Notes under the pieces: model-generated | The model's input: the letters and a program-made list of their open reading frames with translations, nothing else | The model's database searches: none | Told to the model about the DNA's origin: nothing | Virus record (IMG/VR): IMGVR_UViG_3300006735_000207 | Coordinates: 1-25,912 of that record | Length of the DNA: 25,912 nucleotides | Strand: one strand, 5' to 3' | Origin: a virus | In this document: positions 1 to 6,555 of the stretch, in pieces | How the letters are laid out: every line of letters begins with the position of its first letter | Numbering within the stretch: position 1 is the stretch's first letter | Program-made: the position numbers and the translations under genes

Positions 1-267
1 AGAGGCTTCGAGCAGACTATCAAGTGGCGTGTCCCTTGTACCTCCGTTAAGTGGAGAGGCAAGTCGGAAGTCGTAATGAGTGTCGTCGAGCCCAAAGGTA
101 AGTCACCTGCCAGTATAGATATTCGAGTTAGAAAAACAATAGAGCACCCTAAGGGAGAAGGCTACACGAGAGAGGGCGTGCGGCTGAACCTTGAGGATGC
201 AACTTCACTAGCCAAAGCAATTCAACATGCCCTCCAAGAATTGGAGGGGTCAGATGTTACTGGCTGA
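1..267 (+). CDS. Partial small protein, possible PC4-like ssDNA-binding fold
   Basis: The frame is open from the first base, so the 5' end of the gene lies outside the window and 88 residues are visible. An internal ATG at 76 exists, but the upstream codons read like normal protein, so I treat the gene as 5'-partial. The C-terminal half has the pattern IDIR, then a basic linker, then EGVRLNLEDATSLAKAI and a final helix. This resembles the strand-then-helix layout of PC4/Sub1-type transcriptional coactivators, where an IDIR-like strand is followed by GISLxxEQxxxL and a helix. Such proteins bind single-stranded DNA as dimers. The likeness is by eye over about 40 residues and is weak, so the function is unproven. 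The gene overlaps the start of the next gene, which suggests translational coupling in a replication operon. Confidence 0.5.
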   Translation, partial: RGFEQTIKWRVPCTSVKWRGKSEVVMSVVEPKGKSPASIDIRVRKTIEHPKGEGYTREGVRLNLEDATSLAKAIQHALQELEGSDVTG

Positions 268-1708
268 GGCAGCACACATTTCTGAGAAACTCAGGGAAAT
301 GTATAGGAATTACATGAGTGATTCTGAGAACAGGTCTCTGTATTGGGAAGGTGCACTGACTACCATTACTCAGATGATGAATGATGGTCAGGATGATTTG
401 CAGAACCTGATAGACATATTCTTTCCTAAGTATTCAAGATACCAGAGACAGTTCACAAGTGTTAGAGAAATACGAGATGACCTTTGTAAGAAACTCAGCA
501 TCTCTCCCCTTGTGTGGGATGAGGCTATGGCAGGTAAGCCGATAGTACCTCTACTCTCCCTTGAGTCACCTGAGTATGGTGGTGAGGGTATGACTGTCAA
601 GCAAGCGCTTCATCTCATGACTAGAATAAAAGACGAAGGCTTCCTGAAAATTGCCAGCAAAATGAATGAGAAAGAGGCAATGTTATTCTGGGCAAGGTCG
701 CTAGACGAAAGGCCACCCATTCCAGTAGACCGATTCTTACAACTGATTTCATACTTGTCTACCAATAGACAGAGCCTACAGTCTGTAAGAAGGATGTTAG
801 AAACTATGCACCCCTCTGAGATTGCAGGTAAGTTGTTTTCCAGTGAGCAGATAGAGATGGAGGTTAGGACTATGCAACCCGGTCAGGCATTCAAGGGACC
901 TATGTATAGAGCGTGGGACAAACTGATAGCGCCTACTGATGTGTACGCAGAAGTAATATCTAAGCCTCGTAGGTACCTACACATAACTGAATTCCCCAAA
1001 GGTAAGTTCAACGGAGTCTTGTACAACAGAGACAAGCAAGTGATAGGGAAGGTAACTGACCTACCTTACACAGACTCAGAAGCAATATTCGAGGTAGAGG
1101 CTGATGTCAACCAAGTCAAATGCATTACCGATGTCATGGCAATAGATGATGACTGGGACATATACAAACTAGGATACGCAGACAGGACCTCCTACCTAAG
1201 TAAGTTAAAACTTACATGCCCGGTAAAGATAGGTGTGCCAATAAGTGCCAGCGAAGATGTCAGTCATTTACTGGAGACACTAGAGAAAGACGAGAGGCTC
1301 CGCCTGACTGTCAACACAGGTTTCACTATAGGTGGAGAAGGTGGATGGGTGCTATTGAAAGATGCATTCCATGTACACCTTCTTGTTACAGACATAATGA
1401 AGGATGAAGAATTCGAGACTCATGTAAGACTTGCTTCCATGGATGGCTACGAGACATATGTGGTGGGCGAAAGCAAACTACCTGTAGGTATGGCTCAGCA
1501 CATAAGACAGAAGTTAGCGACACAAGGTGTACTGGTGGGTAACAACTGGTTACCTGTAGATGAGTATGCAGTTGTAGTCATGTCTGAGATAAATGAGTTC
1601 AGTCTTATTGACATGCGTATTAAGAAAGTAACACTAGAGTACATAGATGAAAATGCAGGATATGGTGAAATATGCCAACTAACAGATTTGATAGAAATGG
1701 CCAACTGA
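254..1708 (+). CDS. DNA-ligase-like protein with degenerate nucleotidyltransferase motifs
   Basis: 484 residues. I chose ATG 254 over the in-frame ATG at 227 because GGAGGGG (243-249) sits 4 bases before it. The N-terminal ~200 residues are helical and end in a segment like the DNA-binding domain of archaeal ATP-dependent ligases. The middle then follows the ligase adenylation domain by eye. YAEVISKPRRYLHI (231-244) sits where ligases have motif I (EYKYDGER-x-QIH). FEVEADV resembles motif III. DVMAIDDDWDIYKLGYADR from about 293 resembles motif IIIa. GEGGWVLLK (361-369) resembles motif IV. The catalytic lysine of motif I is replaced by Ile235 and the DG pair by KP, and no clear motif V KxK is seen. 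If the fold assignment is right the protein is probably not an active ligase, and a structural or DNA-nick-binding role is an inference. It lies just before the clamp loader gene. It could also be an unrelated virus-specific protein. Confidence 0.5.
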   Translation: MLLAEAAHISEKLREMYRNYMSDSENRSLYWEGALTTITQMMNDGQDDLQNLIDIFFPKYSRYQRQFTSVREIRDDLCKKLSISPLVWDEAMAGKPIVPLLSLESPEYGGEGMTVKQALHLMTRIKDEGFLKIASKMNEKEAMLFWARSLDERPPIPVDRFLQLISYLSTNRQSLQSVRRMLETMHPSEIAGKLFSSEQIEMEVRTMQPGQAFKGPMYRAWDKLIAPTDVYAEVISKPRRYLHITEFPKGKFNGVLYNRDKQVIGKVTDLPYTDSEAIFEVEADVNQVKCITDVMAIDDDWDIYKLGYADRTSYLSKLKLTCPVKIGVPISASEDVSHLLETLEKDERLRLTVNTGFTIGGEGGWVLLKDAFHVHLLVTDIMKDEEFETHVRLASMDGYETYVVGESKLPVGMAQHIRQKLATQGVLVGNNWLPVDEYAVVVMSEINEFSLIDMRIKKVTLEYIDENAGYGEICQLTDLIEMAN

Positions 1709-1718
1709 GACTAACTGG

Positions 1719-1726
1719 TTATAAAT
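1719..1726 (+). promoter_or_regulatory. Possible archaeal TATA box before the clamp loader gene
   Basis: TTATAAAT lies in the short gap between the ligase-like gene (stop at 1708) and the clamp loader gene. Its centre is about 26 bases upstream of ATG 1748, which is the usual TATA-to-start-site distance in archaea. That would make a leaderless transcript beginning at that ATG. This is one of very few gaps in the + block. An 8-base AT-rich match is weak evidence by itself. Confidence 0.35.
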
Positions 1727-1738
1727 GAATAAGGAATA

Positions 1739-2680
1739 GTGAAGGCAATGAACCTCAGAGAAAAGTACCGACCAACCACCATTGGTGAACTAGTTGGATG
1801 TGAAGCATTCGTAGAGTCTGCTTCCAACTGGTCTGTGGACAACTGTCCTAGTAATATACTCATCGTAGGTCCACCGGGTGTTGGTAAGTCCAGTGCTGCG
1901 ATTGCATTAGCCAAGGACATGTTAGGGGAGTTCTTCGACCCGATGAACTTCATAGTTACTAATGCTAGTGATGACAGAGGCATTGACTATGTCAGAGAAC
2001 TAAAGCGTATTAGTAAACAAAAGGCACTGGGTGTAAGTCGCAGAATAATTTTCCTTGATGAAGCAGATAGTTTTACTGCCCCTGCTCAGAAAGCACTCAA
2101 GCAGATTATGGAAGGCAGTCATGGTACAGCCATATTCATTCTAGCAGCCAATGACATTTCACCCATAAACAGTGCAATTAGAGACAGATGTCTCACATTC
2201 GAATTCAAGCCAGTCGACGATGACAGTGCTGTACAAAGGCTGAACTACATAATTGAAAAGGAAGGTAAGCCTTCGGAGTGGTTCACACATACACATTCAC
2301 TGATAGGATTGACCAATGGTAGTCTAAGAAGCGCAATAGACATTATTGACGGACTACCTGACAAAGAGGATGCTTTGATTGAGTACCTCAAAAGAGACAC
2401 TAGGTCTCTCAACCAAGCGGCGCTAAACCTGATGGGGTCAGATTTCCCAAAGGTTACTGCGCTACTAGCAAATTCGCTTGAAAGCGGATACAGTCGTCTG
2501 GGTGTGCTCAAAGGCCTCAGACACCGTGCCAAACCACTTATGGAAAGTGAAGAAGATTGGCACAATTTCATGCTCACATACGGAGAGTTCGTTGTACTGG
2601 CTATACAGTGGCCGGATGATGACTTGGCGTTTGTTGAGTACTTTGTAGCAAAACTAAAGAAAAATATGGAGCGTAGATAA
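1739..2680 (+). CDS. rfcS: Clamp loader small subunit (RFC small subunit-like AAA+ ATPase)
   Basis: This is the ATPase subunit that opens and loads the sliding clamp at primer ends. It is 313 residues from GTG 1739; ATG 1748 gives 310 and starts MNLREKYRP, the usual archaeal RFC-S opening, so either start is possible. Walker A is GPPGVGKS (44-51), Walker B is IIFLDEAD (103-110), sensor 1 is FILAAND (133-139), and the RFC-box residues EKYRP are at the N-terminus. The SRC motif, whose arginine acts in the neighbouring subunit, reads RDRC (148-151), so the serine is replaced but the arginine before cysteine is kept. Length is close to host RFC-S (about 320). No RFC large subunit is seen in this window, so the loader may be a homomer or use a host or distant large subunit. 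The next gene starts 1 base after the stop. Confidence 0.92.
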   Translation: MKAMNLREKYRPTTIGELVGCEAFVESASNWSVDNCPSNILIVGPPGVGKSSAAIALAKDMLGEFFDPMNFIVTNASDDRGIDYVRELKRISKQKALGVSRRIIFLDEADSFTAPAQKALKQIMEGSHGTAIFILAANDISPINSAIRDRCLTFEFKPVDDDSAVQRLNYIIEKEGKPSEWFTHTHSLIGLTNGSLRSAIDIIDGLPDKEDALIEYLKRDTRSLNQAALNLMGSDFPKVTALLANSLESGYSRLGVLKGLRHRAKPLMESEEDWHNFMLTYGEFVVLAIQWPDDDLAFVEYFVAKLKKNMERR

Positions 2681-2681
2681 T

Positions 2682-3974
2682 ATGGAAGAAAATAACACAG
2701 GAAGATGGCCAGAAGAGGTACTTGAGCGATTGCAAGGGTATGCTGACAGAACAGAAAAGAAAATTGGAGAAGCAGCCAATGAATTCACCGCATGGTTGAA
2801 GGCTGAATTTTCAGTAGATAACCCAATGCAAGAAGATAGTTTCTTACTTGTAGAGTGGGCAGAAATGTTTGTCATTGAAACAAGAAACCTTGGAGGCAAC
2901 ACTTCCTCAGGAAGAGAGACAGCAACTTATGTTGGTATGATTGTAGGTATTGAAGATACCACTCGTGACAACAGAGCAAATGCAAAAGAGACAGCAATTA
3001 ACATGTTTAAGAGCAACTCTGATAGAGCAATTAATGAAAAGTTGATTGGCGTTGTTACTGCCAAAGAAGGTATGTGGTATGTCAATGGTGAAAAGACACA
3101 AGAAAGAGTAGAGGGTAGTGAACTACCTTGGTTTGCTTTTGAACATGGTGACATGATTTTGTGTCTACTTAACACTAATGCTGCTAGTAAAAGCGTAGGT
3201 AAACCTATGGCACCTACTAGCGTCAGTCGTACACTTTACTTCTTAGGTTCAGAAGAAAACAGCAATACTATTTCACAATGGAGAGTCAATTTGTCAGGTA
3301 AGTCGATGGATGCTGACTACGATTTCCACACTCCATGTAAGATACAAGTAATTCCACCTTCACAAGAAGGTCGTGATACTCTATACACTAACCGTAACTT
3401 CCACGAAACAGTAGAGTACACAGATACATTTGTACCAGAGCACATGAGAGCAGAACTGCACCCTCACCGATTCTTAATTAACGACCAAATGCACAATGCG
3501 GTAGTAGATTTGAGTGAATTGTCAGAAGAGCACTCTGATAGAAAGTTGAAATTACCTAGCGGTATTACTCTCAACCCTACAGTGATTGTTAGAGGCAATG
3601 TCTGTATGATGAACAAAGCGCCTATGAACAGTGAGTATGATGCCACTGGTCGCTCTTTCAGAATGAACATTACAAGTCTGTCTTTGCAGTCTCGTAACGG
3701 TAGAGATAGTCCTCAGTCACAAGTAACTGTGTGGATTCCCGGAGGAATGTATGATGAACAACACCCATTCGATTTCAATGACGGTGAAGGTTGGAAACCA
3801 TACGCTGAAAGAACTCCAGTAATTATATTCGGTAGACTCAAGATGAGACCTTACAAGGATGACATGCTACCTAGCATTACTGCACTTGGAATATATGTTC
3901 CACCTAGAACAGCAAGACCAGCAGCAGTAAGCGGTGACACCAGCCTTAACCAGTTCGGAGGTGACGGACAATGA
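2682..3974 (+). CDS. Putative OB-fold single-stranded DNA-binding protein (RPA-like)
   Basis: 430 residues. I see no enzymatic motif. The protein is rich in beta-type segments of OB-fold appearance: YVGMIVGIEDTTRDNR at about 83-98, VIVRGNVCMMN at about 306-316, and near the C-terminus TPVIIFGRLKMRPYKDD followed by ALGIYV. A single-strand binding protein is the expected missing replisome member between the clamp loader and the Sak4-like ATPase, and its length suits two or three OB folds. The very C-terminus reads DTSLNQFG (419-426) followed by GGDGQ. This resembles a clamp-binding peptide and matches the tail of the small MazG-like protein at 8939. SSB proteins often carry such a C-terminal interaction tail. 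The assignment rests on context and visual strand pattern only, so a different virus-specific DNA-binding role is possible. Its stop overlaps the next start by 4 bases. Confidence 0.5.
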   Translation: MEENNTGRWPEEVLERLQGYADRTEKKIGEAANEFTAWLKAEFSVDNPMQEDSFLLVEWAEMFVIETRNLGGNTSSGRETATYVGMIVGIEDTTRDNRANAKETAINMFKSNSDRAINEKLIGVVTAKEGMWYVNGEKTQERVEGSELPWFAFEHGDMILCLLNTNAASKSVGKPMAPTSVSRTLYFLGSEENSNTISQWRVNLSGKSMDADYDFHTPCKIQVIPPSQEGRDTLYTNRNFHETVEYTDTFVPEHMRAELHPHRFLINDQMHNAVVDLSELSEEHSDRKLKLPSGITLNPTVIVRGNVCMMNKAPMNSEYDATGRSFRMNITSLSLQSRNGRDSPQSQVTVWIPGGMYDEQHPFDFNDGEGWKPYAERTPVIIFGRLKMRPYKDDMLPSITALGIYVPPRTARPAAVSGDTSLNQFGGDGQ

Positions 3975-4978
3975 GTGGTTGGGGAGCAATAGCAGAAGCA
4001 CACGAGACTCAGAAAGAGGACTTCATTGTTGAAGGTAAGGTCGAAGAGGCCAAGCCTGTAGAGAAGAAGGCAACCTCCACTGAGTTTGTCAGCAAATTCC
4101 CTAACATTATGGAAGAGTTTGAGTTACAGGGTAAGCCTAACTCAATTAAGCCTTCACACATTTTCGCTGGAGTTGTAGGTCATGAGGGTACTGGTAAGAC
4201 TGGTATTGTCATGGATGGTCACATGCACCGCTACACTAAAGATGAGCAACTATGGGCTATTGATTTCGATAATGGGGCTATGGCTTGTAAGCAAGCGCAT
4301 TACGACGGTAACTCAAGGATTAGAATATTTAGTCCATGGGTTATGCAGATGCAAGACAGAACTGCTTACAATTACATAGACACCTACCAGAAGATAATGG
4401 ACATTGGTAAGTTCGCTGTAGAATATGCTGAAAGGCAGCATGAGCCCGGCTTTGACCAACCTCTACTGAAGACTCTTCTAGTTACTGCGGTTGACCAGTT
4501 CGACAGTGTTTGTATTAACAACATGAAGATATACGACCTAGAGATGTCAGCGACTGATGCTATTGAGGCGAGCGCTTCTAAACTAAACCAAGAGATTGGT
4601 TGGAACTGGAGTATTCGCTCAACAAGATTCAAGCAACTGACTGCAATATGTCAGAAACTAAACAGCCTAGGTGTAGATATTTTCTGGGAAACTCACTTGA
4701 AAGAAGTCACTGACGCTAAGCGAGAAAGTTTCGATGGATGGAAGTTCGCATGGGAGAAGAATGCAACTAACGATGTATTCCAGATTCTATGGTGTAAGGC
4801 CAAGACCATTAGAAACAACGACGGTAGTATGACTGGTGAGACCAGATACATGGTAGATTTCTTCAAAGAGAAGACTAATTCTAACCTCAAAGGTCAGGAG
4901 AGAACTTACTTCATAACAAAGAAAGGAGAGCCTGCTGAATGGCTAGGCTTGGCTGAACTAAGAGACGGGGTGCTCTGA
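3971..4978 (+). CDS. Sak4/RecA-like phage ATPase (single-strand annealing or recombination)
   Basis: 335 residues. Walker A is GHEGTGKT (70-77, Lys76). A Walker B-type strand LLVTAVDQFDS ends at about residue 179, with Asp175 as the likely metal ligand. The strand DIFWETHLKEV further on fits the third RecA-core strand, and the segment QLWAIDFDNGA after Walker A is typical of the phage nucleotide-binding (AAA_24 / Sak4) family. Members are trimmed RecA/RadA homologues that work with single-strand binding proteins in annealing and recombination-dependent replication. Its place directly after the putative SSB supports this. The N-terminal ~50 residues are acidic and lysine-rich and may be a flexible linker. 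A RadA-type function cannot be excluded, but the protein lacks the N-terminal helix-hairpin-helix domain expected of RadA. Confidence 0.75.
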   Translation: MSGWGAIAEAHETQKEDFIVEGKVEEAKPVEKKATSTEFVSKFPNIMEEFELQGKPNSIKPSHIFAGVVGHEGTGKTGIVMDGHMHRYTKDEQLWAIDFDNGAMACKQAHYDGNSRIRIFSPWVMQMQDRTAYNYIDTYQKIMDIGKFAVEYAERQHEPGFDQPLLKTLLVTAVDQFDSVCINNMKIYDLEMSATDAIEASASKLNQEIGWNWSIRSTRFKQLTAICQKLNSLGVDIFWETHLKEVTDAKRESFDGWKFAWEKNATNDVFQILWCKAKTIRNNDGSMTGETRYMVDFFKEKTNSNLKGQERTYFITKKGEPAEWLGLAELRDGVL

Positions 4979-4981
4979 TTA

Positions 4982-5074
4982 TACACTCATGGGGGATAGG
5001 CTTGGTCTGGGTTTGGTACCCTGTGCATCCCATCCGTACAGGTAGTCTTTGGCCTATCCCCCACCTCGTGTGTA
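4982..5074 (+). promoter_or_regulatory. Structured intergenic element with perfect 12-bp stem ahead of the clamp gene
   Basis: This fills the largest gap of the + block (4979-5090). TGGGGGATAGGC (4990-5001) is an exact inverted repeat of GCCTATCCCCCA (5052-5063). Outside it TACAC (4982-4986) can pair with GTGTA (5070-5074). Inside it CCTGTGC (5020-5026) pairs with GTACAGG (5036-5042), with one G-U pair and a 9-base loop. The left arm also has GG runs separated by three bases (4991 to about 5015), a possible two-layer G-quadruplex. No T-tract follows, so it is not a classic terminator. CACCT (5062-5066) is complementary to the clamp gene's ribosome binding site AGGTG (5081-5085). A regulatory leader, a small RNA or a processing signal are all possible. 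Confidence 0.6.
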
Positions 5075-5090
5075 TTAGGAAGGTGAAAGC

Positions 5091-5852
5091 ATGGCAGAAT
5101 TCAGTATTGGTCAGGACAACTTTAAGAATTTCATTTCTAGCCTTGGCAAGGATTTGGAAGACCTTAAGATTACAGTTAATGCGGGTGTCATAACAGCATC
5201 TGTGGGCAAGACTACCCACTACATCAAGAGAAGTATGGAAGTAGGCGTTAAGCAGACTGGTACGATTAACATAAGTGACTTGACTAAACTAAAGGCGTTT
5301 GTCAATGCTGCAAAGGGTGGAGAGATAACAATCACCCAAGCGTCAAAGACAGGTACATTACACGCCTCATGTGGTTCGTCTAAACTACAACTGCCCACTT
5401 CTAGTTACATACAGTCTCAGGACAAAGTAAGGTTACTAGAGACATTGATTAGCAGAGCAGAAGAAAGCATGTGGACCTCTTGGTCTAATTGTAAGTTGAC
5501 TCACCACGCTGTAGTTGATTCCGCTTCATTGAAACCTGCTGGGAGTTTCAGTAAGGTTCTAGGTGGCAAGTATTCATGTAAGACTGAATTTGATGCAACC
5601 AGTTCTGAATTTACAATCAGGGGTGGAAACTCTCAGAAGGGTAAGATGTTTGTCAAAGCCTCCTTGACAAATGTAAGTGCCCCTGAGGTTTCTGCCCGTT
5701 CAGCATTCGACAACTGGCTACCTGATTTACTAACTAACTTACCTAACGGTGACATAAATGTATACACAGGTGATGAAACAGTACTGATATTAGAGCAAGT
5801 AGATACTTCATTCTTGATGGTAGTAATTGACCAAGAATACGAGGAGGACTGA
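5091..5852 (+). CDS. PCNA-like DNA sliding clamp
   Basis: 253 residues, the normal PCNA length. The translation has the alternating strand/helix pattern of clamps: FKNFISSLGKDLEDLKITVNAGVITAS at the N-terminus, a central LPTSSYIQSQDKVRLLETL stretch near the interdomain region, and a C-terminal domain with FDNWLPDLLTNLP, DINVYTGDETVLILEQVD and a final strand before an acidic tail. Clamps are divergent in sequence, so the call rests on length, fold pattern and its place with the clamp loader, SSB and polymerase genes. It should form a ring that tethers PolB and other factors to DNA. The ribosome binding site AGGTG (5081-5085) is 5 bases before the ATG. The upstream structured element may control its translation. 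A T4 gp45-type clamp is the main alternative. Confidence 0.72.
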   Translation: MAEFSIGQDNFKNFISSLGKDLEDLKITVNAGVITASVGKTTHYIKRSMEVGVKQTGTINISDLTKLKAFVNAAKGGEITITQASKTGTLHASCGSSKLQLPTSSYIQSQDKVRLLETLISRAEESMWTSWSNCKLTHHAVVDSASLKPAGSFSKVLGGKYSCKTEFDATSSEFTIRGGNSQKGKMFVKASLTNVSAPEVSARSAFDNWLPDLLTNLPNGDINVYTGDETVLILEQVDTSFLMVVIDQEYEED

Positions 5853-5854
5853 AT

Positions 5855-6043
5855 ATGGCTAATTACATACATGTCAACCACCAAAGACGAGATGTCTGTT
5901 GGCTATGCGGCGGTAAATTAATCTGGGGCTGTGACTATGACCCAGAAGACTTCGGTTACGAAGGTGAAGGTATAGTAGCGACACTACATTGCTCTTCTTG
6001 TAAGGCTGATGTAACCTATGTACAGATAGACGAAGAGGAATAG
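5855..6043 (+). CDS. Small zinc-ribbon protein
   Basis: 62 residues, starting 2 bases after the clamp gene stop, with GGAGGA upstream as ribosome binding site. Cysteines are paired: C15 and C18 in CWLC, then C46 and C49 in CSSC, with an extra C26. This spacing suits a zinc ribbon made of two knuckles about 27 residues apart. The C-terminus is acidic. Such small zinc-ribbon proteins in viral replication operons may act as transcription or replication accessory factors, but nothing in the sequence fixes the role. It is clearly a real gene by its spacing and codon use. Confidence 0.75.
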   Translation: MANYIHVNHQRRDVCWLCGGKLIWGCDYDPEDFGYEGEGIVATLHCSSCKADVTYVQIDEEE

Positions 6044-6045
6044 AT

Positions 6046-6555
6046 ATGATAAAGCAGGGTAGCAAAGAAAGGTCCAAAATTTCTATGGGTAACTGTATTG
6101 TCAATGCACAATACAACCGAATGGTACTCTTAGAAAACCACTTAGATAAAGTGAAAGGCAATGACCCTCTTAATGTAAAGATATGCGTAGGCTCGATGGG
6201 ATTCAAGTCAGATGACGGTAGTATACATTGGGAGTATGGTGACCCGCTACGCACTACTAGTGAAGGGTGGGACAACCTTGGAGGTTTAGATGCACACGCT
6301 TGGCTTACTTACATCGACAATGAAGGTAATGAAGTCATAGTTGACCCTTGGTTTAGTGCCTATGGTAAGATTTGTGACTTGTGGAATGTTCGTACAAAAG
6401 ATAAGAAGAATTGTAGAACTTATTTTAAAATTCAAGATGAAGATGCTCATTATGTAGTTTTCATGGCTATGGCTATGTTGGCTATGACTAAAAATAAAGT
6501 TCCCAAAGAACTGAGCACATGGCTTAGAGAAACAAGGCTCGGTGAAGAAGAGTGA
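6046..6555 (+). CDS. Cys-His-Asp protein, possible transglutaminase/papain-like fold
   Basis: 169 residues, with GAGGAA before ATG 6046 as ribosome binding site and only 2 bases from the previous gene. The order of conserved-looking residues suggests a cysteine-protease or transglutaminase-like catalytic triad: Cys17 at the start of a helix (GNCIVNAQ), His84 in LDAHAWLTY, and Asp100 in EVIVDPWF. The strand with His, a turn with DNEG, then a strand ending in Asp is the hallmark of that fold. Family members cut or crosslink peptides, and phage versions are mostly uncharacterised. It lies between the clamp and polymerase genes and overlaps the polymerase start. Processing of a viral or host protein, or a host-directed effector, is inference. 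Confidence 0.5.
   Translation: MIKQGSKERSKISMGNCIVNAQYNRMVLLENHLDKVKGNDPLNVKICVGSMGFKSDDGSIHWEYGDPLRTTSEGWDNLGGLDAHAWLTYIDNEGNEVIVDPWFSAYGKICDLWNVRTKDKKNCRTYFKIQDEDAHYVVFMAMAMLAMTKNKVPKELSTWLRETRLGEEE

Noticed and set aside
4990-5063. tRNA gene in the hairpin region before the clamp gene
   Set aside because: The long stem looks like an acceptor arm, but on neither strand is there a D arm, a 7-base anticodon loop or a TTC-type T arm joined to the acceptor stem.
4990-5075. Intrinsic terminator
   Set aside because: The stem is separated by a 50-base loop and is not followed by a T-tract, and archaeal termination mainly needs T-runs; the region after it is mixed sequence leading into a ribosome binding site.
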